Shown here: one piece after another, positions 36,622 to 48,905 of the stretch
Layout: each line of letters opens with the position of its first letter
Position numbering within the stretch: position 1 is the stretch's first letter
Assembly (NCBI GenBank): GCA_950295325.1
Contig: OX485809.1
Span: 10,914,001-10,978,000, forward strand
Length of the DNA stretch: 64,000 nucleotides
DNA from: Polytrichum commune
Taxonomy: Eukaryota; Streptophyta; Polytrichopsida; Polytrichales; Polytrichaceae
Direction of reading: 5' to 3'
Made by a program: the position numbers and the translations under genes
Notes under the pieces: generated by a model
Databases searched by the model: none
Told to the model about the DNA's origin: nothing
Seen by the model: only the letters and a program-made list of their open reading frames with translations

Positions 36622-38291
36622 TAATCATGCAACTCCAAAAAATGCAAAACAAACTCTAATACATAAACATATGATGGGGGTAGTCCAAGAGTCTCAAATC
36701 CCCCTCCTCCACTAATGGCCTTAGTTCAATATCGTTTGGAAGGTTGAAAAACACCCAAACAACATACTCCACACTTAGATTTCACTAAAGAGTGTTGATG
36801 AGAGGGATTGTACACATACAAGCATACATCTCATCCATCCAATACAAAACTTGACCATTTGTAGGTTTGTAACTAATTCATCTCAAATGACGTGGATCAG
36901 ATTGATCATTGTCTTTGAAGCTCATCCAAGTGTCAAATCAATTTTAGAAAGTAACTTATGCAGTTCATATTACTTTCAAGGTGTTTATGATGCATGAATG
37001 AGAAGAACACTCGCATGCAATAATTCCCTCTTGGCAAGTGTGACAATTGTAAAGGTTCCCAATACCTACCAACAAGGTGTGTGAAAATGTTCATTACTAT
37101 TTAAAACCAAAATAACACCTAAATTATAGTCAAAGACCATGAATCGACAATAAGGTATGTGGATTGTTATCATGGTTACTTGTCTTGATTGGACACCCAT
37201 AATTGATCAGTGTGTGCTTTGGTGAGGATTAAAGGAAAACCATTATGAAGACACATGTTTAAAAGAGATTGGACTACATTTTATCAACTACTCCACACTC
37301 AATAACGAACACAAGTGAGGAGGGCTATGTATTCACTTAAAGAATCAACAAGCATGTGCTTCATGGCAACAACAACTAAATAAGAGGAGCTCCAAATTTG
37401 AATCCAACTTTTGTTGATGCTTCATTGTAGAGTTGCTAATGCAACACAAGTTTCTTGGTGTGAATATAATTAGGAGAAGTTGAACAACATGAAACACGAA
37501 CCAAATAACACCCACATACCATATAGAGGGCATGCCCCTTGATGGTAGGTGTTGGTAAATGAAGTCTACAACATTATTAAGTAGCTACAGGATGGCCTCT
37601 TTCTGGAGTAAAAATCTGCATTTAAAAACTATGATAATTCATAGCTGCTTGTCAAAAAGTTCACAATACACAACTTGAGTGCTCCCCATAAACAAAAATC
37701 CCGTCATTAAAGGAGAATGATGCTCATGTGATACTTGGTCCTAGGAAACGCAATCATGGAACTGTGTAATGTTATGCTTGTGGGCAATGTGTTCTTCTTT
37801 CCGTATGAAATGCATTGGTACCAATCAAGGCTTTTACATGTGATATTGATTGCACTCATGTCACCTCTCTACCTTACTTATTATTATTATTATTATTGTT
37901 TTACACACACACACGAAGTGGCACCTAAGGTTCCTTACCTACGCTACCTAGATGCTCTAGACTCTCAATCATCGCCAATAAGCAATGACCTAGCCATTGC
38001 TATTCTTCGCTTACTTCGTCCGCTTCCGCATCGATCATTCATCGCCTTCGTTGTGCATTTACAGAGCGCCAAAATTAGGTTAACTTAGCTTCCACGAAGA
38101 ACAGCTTGGATCGTGTGAGTGCATTGCGAAACTGCTGCGACGGATTTCGGGAAGCGATGACGACGGAGGGGGGACTATCGATCCCGTCGGTGAGGCTTTA
38201 GGGTTTGATCTCGTCTCATCGGGGGCGAAGAGGAGGAACGGGATTGGAGTTGAGTTGTGTGTTGTGTTGTGGTGGGGGCTGGAAAGCAGCC
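36622..38291. other. Spacer and SYS1 upstream region
   Basis: A family H copy occupies about 37,170-37,520 (listed separately). Microsatellites (TTA)n and (AC)n lie at 37,876-37,914. The GC content rises from about 37,915 toward the SYS1 start codon, as expected for promoter and leader. A 117-codon frame at 37,735-38,088 crosses the microsatellites and has no recognised domain. Confidence 0.45.
37170..37520 (+). mobile_element. Family H repeat copy
   Basis: Contains ACACATGTTTAAAAGAGATT, CTCCACACTCAATAACGAA, GAGGAGGGCTATGTATTCA, TTTTGTTGATGCTTCAT and GCTAATGCAACACAAGTTTC, in the same order and orientation as the copy at 15,483-15,835. There is no coding potential. Confidence 0.6.
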
Positions 38292-41253
38292 ATGTTTTAT
38301 GGAGCTATGATATGGGATCCCTGGTTGATATTGGCACAGATAGTGTGCATTCAATCTTTGTACTATGTGAGCCTGGGCGTTTTCCTGTGGGCGTTTGTAG
38401 GGACGCAGGTGCCCTCTTTCACTCTCAAGTATTTCTTCGATTATTCAATTGTCACTGCCTCGTCGGTCGTCGGCTGGAGCACCATCGCTGCATTGTTGGC
38501 CAACGCATTGTGCGGGTGAGGATCCTATCCCGGTTCTCCCTGCGTTTATATTTTATATTTTGAAGTTCAATTTTAGGTTCTGTGAACACCAATGTCCAAG
38601 CAGCTGAGAAATCCGGAGATTGGAGAGGAAGAGATGACTTCGATGATGTTGCCACCTGTGTGAAATATGGTGTTACCTCATCGTCAAGTTGGTGTAAGTC
38701 TCTGTCTTATGTGTAATTCCGAAACGGGCATCAGAAGAATAAGAATTAGATTAGAGGCCCCGAAGACTACTGCCGCCTTTCAAACGCAATGTGACAATAT
38801 CACAATTCTAAGAAAAATGACTCTGATGATGGTGCCGCCTGTGTGAATTATGCTGTTCTTTCATCTTCGAGATGGTTCAAGTTTATAACGGGCATCACAA
38901 GAATTAGAAGCCCCCAAGAGTCCTGCCTCCTTTTAAAGGTGAACACCTTGAATGGGCAGATGTTTACAACCCGGCCTGCACCTATCGATCTCCTCTGATG
39001 GCTTGGTTGAATACCCAGTTCACTCGGATACCCCAACTATGATTGTAAGGTACACCGGATATCAAGTGCTACGAAGGTCACCCATTGGATTTGGATTAAG
39101 GCCTTGGGGCTAAGCCACCCCGGGGATTCAAATTATTGGGGATGGTAATTGCCATGTCCAGCGAGGAATTTCTGGTGGGGTAACACTTTGAGCAGGTTAG
39201 GGTCACATCGAGCTAGGGTAACCATGAAATTGTGTACGACCTGAGTGTTTATAAAGGTTTTAAGGGGAACGAGCCTTTATTTATTCTCTTTTCAATCACT
39301 GTATGAAGAGCTTCCCCAAAAACCACGACTATGGAGGAATCTTGTGAGGCTTATTCGTGAAATATTTTCGGAGTCACAGTTACGTGATTTGTGTAAAGGT
39401 TTGCGTTACATTGAGCTAGGGTTACCAAACAATTCCAAATGATCGGAGTGCTTATAAAGCTGTTTTAGGCAACGAGCCTTTTTTTAATCCTCTTTTCAAT
39501 CACTGTATGAAGAGCTTCTTTGAAAACCATGACTGTGAGGACTCCTATAAGGCTTGTTCTTGAATAATTCAGGAGTCACAGTTGTGAGATTTGCTTATGT
39601 GGATTGAACATACATATTTAAGATGCAATTTAATCTGTAGAAATTAGTAGCTGTATAGGTTCTGCCTGGACTGACATGCGTGTGTTGTTGGCTTCTCTGT
39701 GGCAGAGCTGGCTACGTGTTTGTATTGGTAGAGAGGGCAAAGAAGTGCCTAGACTTCACTGTGACACTGTATATTATTCATCTCATACTTTGTACGCTTT
39801 ACAATGGCTTCCCAATCAGTTTTTTGTGGTGGTTTATCTACCTCCTCTGTGTGGTTGTCACTGCTCTTCTTGGAGAATGGCTGTGTATGCGGAGAGAGAT
39901 GAAGGATATCCCCATGCGAAGCACTCGACTTGGTATGTTCCATATCTCTTTCTCTCTCTCTCTCACACACACACACACATAGTTGCACTGCTTTGCTTAT
40001 CTCCACTGATGTGCAATGGATCTCCCAGACTTGAAATTGGTTGGAATAGAGACTGCAACACTAACCCTCCATATCATCCAGTTACCAGTTATGCTGTCTG
40101 AGATGAGTAGATTAGGCAGTTATTGTGGAGCCACAAGGTCATTCTGAAAGATTTGTCATTAGGTTACAGGCTGTTTGTTCCTACAAGCCATTCAAGACCG
40201 GTTTTCCACACAATCACTGTTTTGGTGGTTGCTGGTTGTAGTTTACTTTCTTTGGTTCAAAGGTTGTTTGTAGTTACTATGTGGCATCAAGAGAGAACTT
40301 CAAGACCTAATCATGGGAGAGGATTTGTAGGAGGCAATTACTCTTAGACAAACTTTCCACTACAATCCATGAATTGGTTGTCCTCACTCCATGAATTGTG
40401 CCAATAGGAGGGGCAATCATTGTGGTCAAGTCCACTCTTCAACTACAAGAGTAGTTATGTGTAAATGGAAAAAACTCGTAGTTGTGGGCCCAAACCCCAA
40501 CTCAACCATAGTGATAGTTGTGGGTGGACGCACCTTCAGTGTCTTGGATAATTTCCTTTCTCTTTGCTGGCTGAGGGTAGGCAAGACTTGGTCTCCTGCT
40601 AAGTTGACATGACCATGAACTGCAAAGTTGGAAAAACTCATCTGCTATGCTACGAATCATCTGCCTATGGTTTTGGAGCATCTGACCTTGAAGGTCCAGC
40701 ACAAAGTGGCTAATTAATGGATGGGATTTTGAAAACCAAACATTTAACAGGATGTTACTGAAGGGTCATTTACATGATAAAGGTGGTTGTAGTTATGGTT
40801 AACCACCAAAAGCAACCACAACTATGGTGTTTTCCATTCACACTTGGAGTGTGCAAGTCCCTATGGTTATGGTTGATGGTGGGTCGGTTTTCCAAATCGC
40901 AGTCTGTTGTTTATTTAGGTTTTCGACTCAAGAAGAAATTAAAGTAATCAATATCCTTGTCGGCCTTGGATTGTAGTGTTTTACTATGCCTTTTCCTTGG
41001 ACTTGAAACCAAAGAAAGTAAACCAGAACCACCCCTAGTGCATTCAGATGTTCCCCACATTTGGCTAGTTACATTTTACTCTACTGCATGATGAGTCGTC
41101 CATGAAATATCAGAACACTCAACCTTTGTTTGACGAAGCCTATATTCTCCCGAGCATGTTTTTTTGAGTTTGGAATCATCTAAAAGCATGTGCAGGAGGA
41201 ATGAACGTCTGTTGCTTATTATTGGTGCTTGGGTTTGGTCTGCAGATGTTTAA
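38292..41253 (+). CDS. SYS1: Golgi membrane protein SYS1 homologue
   Basis: Exon 1 (38292-38515) begins MFYGAMIWDPWLILAQIVC, as SYS1 proteins do, and exon 2 (39706-39932) continues in phase with VLVERAKKCLDFTVTLYIIH and GEWLCMRREMKDIPM. Four hydrophobic segments are visible. SYS1 is an integral Golgi protein; in yeast and animals it recruits the ARL3/ARFRP1 small GTPase to trans-Golgi membranes. The last codons are uncertain. An acceptor at 41,246 gives RSTRL-DV-stop and 152 aa, the usual family length, so I prefer it. Reading through the exon 2 donor would stop after 16 residues made partly by a (TC)n(AC)n repeat. An acceptor at 41,196 would add an unconserved tail of about 85 residues. Intron 1 contains repeats. 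Confidence 0.9.
38629..39140 (+). repeat. Family F repeat with internal duplication, SYS1 intron 1
   Basis: A segment GATGATG(T/G)TGCC(A/G)CCTGTGTGAA..TATG occurs at about 38,640 and again at about 38,825. Each copy is followed by AACGGGCATCA and a run of similarity to the minus strand of SEC6 intron 1 (32,495-32,880). The second copy is the longer. It ends near TAAGCCACCCCGGGGATTC (about 39,112). Confidence 0.55.
39200..39590 (+). repeat. Tandem duplication of ~203 bases, SYS1 intron 1
   Basis: GAGCCTTTATTTATTCTCTT at 39,271 recurs as GAGCCTTTTTTTAATCCTCT at 39,474. Both are followed by TTTCAATCACTGTATGAAGA, a GAGTCACAGTT block and TGTGA/GTGATTTG. Two diverged units with a period of 203 bases lie in intron 1. 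Confidence 0.65.
39949..39979. repeat. (TC)n(AC)n microsatellite beside SYS1 donor
   Basis: A run of TC dinucleotides followed by AC dinucleotides starts about 16 bases after the exon 2 donor of SYS1. Length changes here could affect use of that donor; this is inference only. Confidence 0.7.
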
Positions 41254-42128
41254 CTTAGGCAAAAAAAGTGTGCTCAATCTATCTGGAGGTGCCAGTGGAG
41301 TCCCATCGTCTGAAAGCAGCAGCCACATATTCGGAAACTTTGAGCAGGAAGCTCCTCTATGTAAACTAATCCAGATGACCAGGACTTTATCCAATGAGGC
41401 AGGTTCTCGACTCAATGTTGCAAATGTCATTCCAGGCATGCATACTTCATGAAGCTCTCAGTTGTGAATCCCAACCCAGTTAACACTTGCCGATTGGGTG
41501 ACAAGTAGAGAATTTGGATAGGACCCAAAAAATAGTTGGTGTATTTGCATTCATCAGGAAGTTAGGCTCCAGAGTTCTTCTGTCTGCATCTGTACTGGAC
41601 CATCTGCTCGAGGAAGTCAGTAGCAATGTATTGACTGGTACTGTCACATGATATTACTTTCTGTTGAACTGATTAGTTCAACTCGCGTATAAATTGATTC
41701 TAAAGTTCTTGTCTAACTAGAGGAAGCTACAAAGTGATGAGTGCACATCCTCTTTTTAGTAATGTGCTCGGTCTGTGTAATCCTAAGTGCTGAGTAAGTG
41801 TGTCTTGCAACTTCATTTCGCTATCCAAACATCTCAGACTGAAACTGAGAACCTACTTGGAACTTCTAGGTGTATCCTGCATGAAGCTCGCTGTTGCATC
41901 TTTATAATTACAAAATAGCTCCACCCAGAAGCATCCCGTGCAGCAAAGAAAGTAAGGCACATGTGGCTGAAGTCCTGATGGTATGAGCTTAGTTTGAAGT
42001 AATGTCTCCCTAGCACATCATCGAATTCTTCAATTCACTCCATGTTAGCTCCTATAAAGGATGCCTTTAAATATGAACCTATTGTGTTACACTGATAATT
42101 GGCATTCATTCCATAGTTTCTGATTATA
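41254..42128. other. Downstream side of SYS1
   Basis: This probably includes the SYS1 3' untranslated region. A frame from 41,201 to 41,452 is discussed under SYS1 as an alternative end. No other gene was seen. Confidence 0.4.
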
Positions 42129-42488
42129 CACTAAATTTGATATTTACTGTCACCAATTCTTATTGTCTTGCTCAATACTAATTGTAAACCGTAGTATGTG
42201 TCACCAACACTAAATGTTAACCCAACATTATTTGTCATTTTCCCGGGGGATTGTAGATTTACAGAGTTGCAGTTACTGTCACTTACCAAGTGATTTTCAT
42301 CCAAATTTCAATCATCCAATGCAATATTTCATCGCAAGTTTCTGACAAGAGAAGGTAGGGTTTTGGCTGATGGATGAGCTCATCCATCATCCAGGACAAT
42401 ATTTCTTCACTTAATCATAGGAAGTGTCATCCGAAAAGTTACCATAGTGACACTAAATACCCTATGGCACTAAATATCATGTTTAGTG
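42129..42488 (+). mobile_element. Family C MITE, TA-flanked
   Basis: The element starts CACTAAATTTGATATTTACTG and ends CACTAAATATC-ATGTTTAGTG, with TA at 42,127-42,128 and 42,489-42,490. Its interior matches 50,624-50,998 in the same orientation: GTCACCAA, TCAATACTAATTGTAAA, AACATTATTTGTCATT, TAGATTTACA, TCTCAATCATCCA/TTTCAATCATCCA. An additional CACTAAATACC block lies just inside the right end. It is non-coding and lies between convergent SYS1 and HISN3. Confidence 0.75.
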
Positions 42489-43848
42489 TAGTTCTAAACG
42501 GCACAAGGGCACTGCTAAAATTCTCAAACAACAAAAAGGTGCTGGTGAATTTACCATGTGTTGTAGACAGTCTACCATGCAAAGATATTACCCTTCATAG
42601 GTGAGTTATTCGGAGCCTTACAGGAAATACTTCAGGATGTTATGTCTGCCTTTGAAGGTTGCAGGAGACAAGGTTTGAAATACTCAAGAACCTTGGAATC
42701 ATTGTTATGTAACATATTCAAGAAGTGCTTGACCCCCAACAAAGACTACTTTGGTCCATATTTTAATCTCTGTACGGAAGTGAAAAATATGTCAACTTTT
42801 GTAGGAAATTGAATCCAAATGCACTTCACTAAGAAATTGCACTATGAAACACTGCAATAGGAACTTCTGTAGCCTCTTTCATAATGAAATTGAGTCTTGG
42901 ATGGACACTAAAAATGAAGAGGATGAACCACTACATATTGCACATCCAGTGTAGAATCAAATGACATGGACTTGGTCGTCATTAAAATAGTGTGATATAA
43001 ATTGGGTACAAAACAACTTAGTACTTACTCAATGAACTTCTCCACAATGATTTGTAAAAGTTCTATAATTGACACTAAATCATGTATATTAAAATGTTGA
43101 ATATACCTTCCAATTGATTGACATGATAACTGGCCTTCCCGTACAAGGATTTTGCTTGTGGATGACAACAATGGAGTCATTGTAAATAAAGTTGCATAAG
43201 TTCCTATGGAAGAGTAATAACTGAAAAATAAATAAAAATAGCATTCCTCTCAATTGCTTTTGGCTGTTCTGCAAGGTTCCTTGGCAAGAACAAACACGTA
43301 TTGGACAGTCTCTGTAGATACAAAATAGATCACTTCTGACATTACCTCACTTCTTTGATGATATAGTGGTAGCTATATATCCATCAGTTACATTTAAGAG
43401 AATTTTCATGCGGGTTCTTATTGGGGGAATTCTCATAAATTGATGATATTTATCATAGACCAATTTTTTCTTTGTCATAGCTATTTTGGGAGAGTGCATG
43501 TTGTGTAGTTGAAACTTGACACTGATTTTTTTTTAAAAAAAAAATTGGTTAACTCACTAGCCCATATGACATAATAGATTTCCAGCCCACCATAAAGCAG
43601 GGCCACAAGCATGTAATCTAACAGTAACCAACAACATTATGCAAAATTCTTAAACTCCAAACCAACTTGCTTAGATTTAGATTGTTGGCGATGGAGTGGC
43701 TAGAACTGGAGTCTCTTTTTGCATATCATGGTTTCCAACAAGGCCAAGTTTATTGTATGGGGGTGCTAACCAGTTTAAGGATGGTAGCTGTCTGTAAAAG
43801 AACCAAAAATAAATGTCTGAATTGGATCACTGACTGTATTAGGTGCTT
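42489..43848. other. Spacer between SYS1 and HISN3
   Basis: No coding region recognised. The part adjoining 43,849 should be the HISN3 3' untranslated region. The palindromic run TTTTTTTTTAAAAAAAAA lies near 43,529-43,546. Confidence 0.45.
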
Positions 43849-46800
43849 CTATCTTAACTGGTCGTAATGCCATTCCACAACCTTACTGTAAGGTAGGTTG
43901 CCCCCAAAAACATCAAGTGCACTTCCAACAGTTGCATTAACTCTTCTATCACCTGCAACCTTGATCCGTTCAAGGTCTGCCAATGTGTTCACTCCACCTG
44001 CATATGTCACTGGAATCTGATGCAGAATAGAATAAAAAATAATTAGTCCATAGAAAGCATCAAAATGGCACGGATAAATGTTAGTAAAGTATCATTAAAT
44101 AAGGCCATTTTATCTCAGCAGTTTGGAACACTTCTGCACTTTACTTTTCGCCCATAATAACAGGTTCTATGTCATATGAAATGTTAAGGTATACTTACTG
44201 GTGACCATTTTCCAAGAATGCTGACCAGCTCATCGTCAATCCCAAGCCTGCTAGGTCCAACATCCATCACCAATAATTAGGAGTGCACATCACAACATTC
44301 TCTAAAACTCTTCTTTACAAAGAAACTGTACTTCCAATATCTCCAAGAGGTCTCACAAACCTGTTCTACACAACTGTTAATGTTGAGATCAAGTTAAACC
44401 TTAAAGGTCCAAAAGGCTCATTCCACTTCTCATGGTTTCATACAGAGGGGCTTCAGCTTACTTCTTGATAATTTTAGCTAAAAGAGCAAAAAATCATCCC
44501 ATATATCATATGCATTATTCCAATCAAAGTATACATATATACGTGGATTTGATTATGGGGAGATTTGAGCTTGTATAACTGACCTAAACTCAAATACATA
44601 CCATGTCTATCTGATCACTGTTGTCAAATATGGCTTTATTTTCACTTCCACTTTTTATAAGGTAGTGGTAAATATGCATTCCACATCATGAACCAAATAA
44701 GATATCATCTCAATACTTGTTAGGGGGTTTGTACAAATCATCATGCACCCTGTAGAAACACACCCTGAACCCTTAAGGGTAAGGATGTTCACATGCGTGT
44801 AACTTGTGCCACCATAACTTTAAGCAAGAACATTAACTTTATATGTACACTCTTATTTTCAGTCTGGACTTTTGAAGGTCAAGTTAATTACCTCATTCCT
44901 TCCACATCAACCCCATGCACAAGGAACTCATCACAAGAAGCGGATAGCATGGCTAAAGTGGCTTTGTTCAAAACAAGCTCACTGAAGCATTGCCAACGGT
45001 CTGTCACAACCATATATTGACCATCCTGCCCCATGAGACGCAAAAAAGGTTGTAATAATGCATGTATTTGAGAGTAGCATGATGAAAGCTGTTAAAAGTG
45101 TTCAGAAATCTCAGCACGTAAGATGAAGCACATCAACAAAAATATACAAATTCTTCTTCATGATTGGTGAAACCCCTTCTGCCCACCACACCCTAAGGAA
45201 CATGTCTGATAACAGTGAAATAGTCTAGTACAATATCTTTTGTCTGAAAAGATATTGTTTAGCAGATTGATCATGTTCTAAGGAAAAAATGTGAACAACC
45301 CTTGTGATTTGATTAAAAACAAAGAATCTGCAACAGAATATTATTTTCATTTTTGAGGCCCAAATCTTACAGCAATTCACCTGAAACCCATTTACACTGC
45401 ATAAAAGGAAGTGTAGAGTTAGCAAACCTTTTTTCTACAACTTAGATCGAGAACCAATCTTTCTTTCCCAGTCAGCTTCACTAACTCCTTTAGCCTCTTG
45501 TCATCCATTTTTCCATCTCGAAATACAAACTGCACAAGATAACCTGACCGAGTTTGTTGAGCTTGAATTTCTTAAAATTGACACACTATCCTGTAACCCA
45601 AAAGAAAAATGTTCCTAAGATGTCTATCAGAATGCCCAGGTTTAATATCCATCACTAGAATTTATTTCCAGCATTGTTATGCTTACAAACGAAGTAAAAA
45701 TTACAAAGCATTGGAATGTTTACATCACAGATTCGTTTATACGTTTTACAGACAATTACACATTTGCATACCCAGAAGGGATCTTCAAAACGCACCCATT
45801 AAAAGAATCTCTTATTAGCAAGATCTCTCTTTCAGTGTACAAGAGTAAGAATTCCCGCCAAACTCTCAACAATACTTTCTAGAACTTTTATGAACCTTAT
45901 CCATAAACTGCAGAGAGAAAATCACATTTCAAAACAAATCACTGGGTGCTGCCGACAAATCCACCTGAAGCACAAACTGAAACAGGTGAACAAGGGATCA
46001 TGACATACAGATGTCACAATGACGTGACTTGCTCCAGCCTCCAGATAAGTTCTGGCATTATCAGTATTCACGCCACCACCCAATTGCAACCCACCTGTGA
46101 CTCATCATGAACATTAGCCATTTGGACCATAAAACAGTTACATTTCTATTGACTGTAATCTTAGATTAAGGTTTGAGTGGTGTTCATGTTAGAGGCATAT
46201 TTGTTGAGAAATCTCACTGTCCACTTTCTTGCACTTCGCTATCAATTTAAGCACTTCTCACAAGAAAATGGAAGAAGCGAGTTAGGAGCTCTTTACACTA
46301 GAGTTCAACTTGAGAGCTTGAACTTGCAAATTTTGGGAGTTTGACAAGCTTGCATTCAAGCTCAAACTGTTGAGAGCTTCATCAATCTTCAAGCTCTCAA
46401 TAATTTGAGCAAGTGCAAAATTGACCATGCTCAGTGAGATATCAAGGCGAAGAGAATACTAAACAAAGAAGCATTCATGACAAGCCAAAAAATGCTTGAA
46501 GACCCATTGGCTTGGGGCCCACAATATGAGACCTCAAGCTCTCGACATTCCTAAGCTTAAGAAATTGACCGAGAGCTTGTTGTAGTCATTCCACATGGGT
46601 TCCATCAAGACACCATCTGAATGTTCTAAGCCCAGTAAATAATTCAAGCTCTCAAGTTGAAAGCTCATATGTAAAGTGGATTTGAGTGAACAAGCTTAAG
46701 TAAGAGGCTCCACCAATGAGAAGGCTCCTTTCTTAGAGCTCTCAACCTCTCTAAATCGTTCATGGTATGGTATTTAGTGTCATGCAGATTATTGGCAAAC

Positions 46801-48505
46801 AGTCTAAACTAGATGTCTAGAGGCCTAGTAGTATCATATCCGCTAATTGTCAAACATAAGTAACTTTTTGAAGTGCCATCACTCTTCACGGTATGATATT
46901 TAGTGTAGCATATTGGAGCACTTGAGATGATAGTTTCATGTTTTTAGTATGCAAGAGGAAGTCATTGTTGAGCATACTAAAGCCAAGTGTCATGTGTTTA
47001 CAGTTGTGGTCAACGTGCTGACAATTGTGTAACCTAGGTGTAGACCTTATAATATTATTGAGCATAACTAATGCCAAGATATTAGTGAGCATGCTAATGC
47101 CAAGTGTCATGAGGTTACACTAATGGATAAGTTGTTGGCCATTAGTGTAACCTAGCATGGGCCTCATAATAGGGTAAGTGGCTCTATTATGCATGTGACA
47201 CTTAATAAAATAATCGGTGTAGTGTAAAGGGGGCCTTTAATGCGAGATTTTTAACAGGCCAAAAGGATTAATCTCATGGAATCACCAGGATAAGCTGCTA
47301 GAGCTTCAAAAGCTGCGTCCTGGCTCGCCTGGTCAGCCCCAAGCATGATAACATGGCCCCCTTCCAATCCATCCTTCATATACATTTTAGCAAATTCTCC
47401 TGCCGATAGCGGGGATTCAAAGTTCGTCACGAGGGACACAGCAGCCTCAGTACTCCCATTATCCGGTAAGTCCCGCAATGTGGAACCCACAATTTGTTTC
47501 ACTTTTCCCTGCAAGGAGCAAATCAGAATTTTGTATCCCATCTCATGAGACATTCGAATTAAGTCTCAATCTGGCCCAGTAGAATGTTGAGCTTGCCAAT
47601 TTTGATGACACTTAGACTGGGGAGGAAACACACAGAAGGAGAAATAAAGGAAATTTACTCTTCAACCTGTTGATAATTAGAAACCATTTCAAATCTTACT
47701 ACATTCATGCTGCCATTGCAGACCCTAAACCCTAAACGGACACACAGGTCAGATCCAAGAAATGGGAAAAACTAGGGTTTTTGCAAGTGCCAGAGAAATG
47801 TATGCCATTTTCCAAACCTTGTGTATGTCAATACAAGGTCGGAATTGGACAGCTTCCTTGCTTTGATGGACCACACCTGCTGATACATTTGTTGATCCTG
47901 CACCTGCACTTCTCCAAAGGATGTGCTAATCAGCTCCAAGATTATCTCCAACTCTACAACTTAGTAGCACTAAATGAAAATTCTCAAAAAAAGGTCCACT
48001 CTAAAAATTATGACAAATTCCAGATGTAGCTACATTTAGCAGAATGCGGATTGAGACACAAATCATATACACCACTCACACATGAGAGCTTGCCAACTCA
48101 AAATGGCAATCGACACATAATTAATGTTCAACTCTTCCTGTTTTTGGCCAATTGTAACCATTTCAAGTTTGGTCACGATAAAATAAGCTTCAAATACGCG
48201 AGTGACCAACTCCAAATGGTTACCATCAGCCAAAAATAAGTAGGGACACATATTTATTACATTTTGGTCACCGTTTCAATTTGGCAAGGCTCCTTGTGTG
48301 AGTGATGTATTACAACACCCTTGTCAACAACAACTATCAAGGAGCCAAAACCCTAAAAAATGAACAAATCGCATATTACAACAACTAATGCTATGCAAGG
48401 TGCCTCACTACTACGTGTGAATGCAGGTCGGGACTTGACATGCACTTGGCGTCCTGGCGTGTGTAAGCGCAGCTGCAGACATTGCATTGACGAAGCTGAA
48501 GCCAT
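43849..48505 (-). CDS. HISN3: HisA-type isomerase, histidine biosynthesis (HISN3)
   Basis: Eight exons join in phase: 48505-48415, 47876-47818, 47508-47286, 46094-46009, 45529-45428, 45025-44892, 44247-44199, 44016-43849. The product is 303 aa (Arabidopsis HISN3: 304). The enzyme (EC 5.3.1.16) turns ProFAR into PRFAR, the fourth step of histidine synthesis, on a (beta/alpha)8 barrel. Visible landmarks: [14 protein letters not shown] with catalytic Asp47, [38 protein letters not shown] with the second catalytic Asp181, [21 protein letters not shown] and the phosphate-loop end [17 protein letters not shown]. The first about 40 residues (start [20 protein letters not shown]) are rich in Ser, Arg and His with few acidic residues, fitting a plastid transit peptide. 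The start ATG has a good context. Exon 2 is only 59 bases. Intron 3 is largely made of two transposon-like elements. No defects seen. Confidence 0.95.
46291..46676. mobile_element. Foldback MITE in HISN3 intron 3
   Basis: The left end CTTTACACTAGAG then TTCAACTTGAGAGCTTGAA is mirrored by TTCAAGCTCTCAAGTTGAA and then CATATGTAAAG at the right. This gives inverted repeats of about 40 bases at both ends of a 386-base segment. The interior repeats the AGAGCTTG/CAAGCTCT motif several more times in both directions. It lies between HISN3 exons 3 and 4. Confidence 0.65.
46758..47219 (+). mobile_element. Family B MITE in HISN3 intron 3
   Basis: The right end CACTTAATA...TAATCGGTG is followed by TA (47,220-47,221). 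The left end near 46,758 keeps only GGTATTTAGTGTCATG. The interior matches the copy in permease intron 6 (8,996-9,541) in order and orientation, with shared CTTGAGATGATAGTTT, GCCAAGTGTCATG, AGTGTCATGAGGTTAC and CATTAGTGTAACCTAGCAT. A second internal GATATTTAGTGTAG lies near 46,896. No coding capacity. Confidence 0.7.
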
Positions 48506-48719
48506 CCCCTCCAGACCTGTCGACAATTGCAAAGCAAATTCTGCACCAAATTTCTCTCTGGAACACAGGATCTCAACAAGAGAAGTCAATAAATGACATG
48601 CGCACACGCACAAATATATATATATGGATGGCACCCATTTTGAGCACCCAAACTAAGTTAGCCCTAAAAGTATCCAACCAGATTACCTCATTTGTGCATG
48701 ATCGAAATCCTTCCAATTA

Positions 48720-48905
48720 CACTAAATGTCTTATTTAGTGCAGACCACGCTATTCATAATCAACCCACACTAATTGTCTTGCAATCACTGGGTGGCTACC
48801 TGAACCTTAAATCCTAAACCACATGACATTTGGTGCTATTTGACAAGTCACGATGACTGTTTTAATTAACAGGGTCCACCAATTTCAATGCCACACTATA
48901 ATCAG
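48720..48905 (+). mobile_element. Family E MITE-like copy upstream of HISN3
   Basis: It begins at TA with CACTAAATGTC-TTATTTAGTGCAG, then continues CCACGCTATTCATAATCAAC and TTGTCTTGCAATC. A related copy starts at 50,382 (CACCAACCATG...TTGGTGCAGCCCACACTATCC ... TTGTCTTACATC). The right boundaries are not clear. This copy lies about 215 bases upstream of the HISN3 start codon, so it may sit in the promoter. Confidence 0.5.

Noticed and set aside
37735-38088. 117-codon frame upstream of SYS1
   Set aside because: It reads through TTA and AC microsatellites and has no recognisable domain; probably spacer or leader.
41201-41452. Separate small gene after SYS1
   Set aside because: The frame could be spliced to SYS1 exon 2, but it is not conserved-looking and the short DV end gives the expected SYS1 length.
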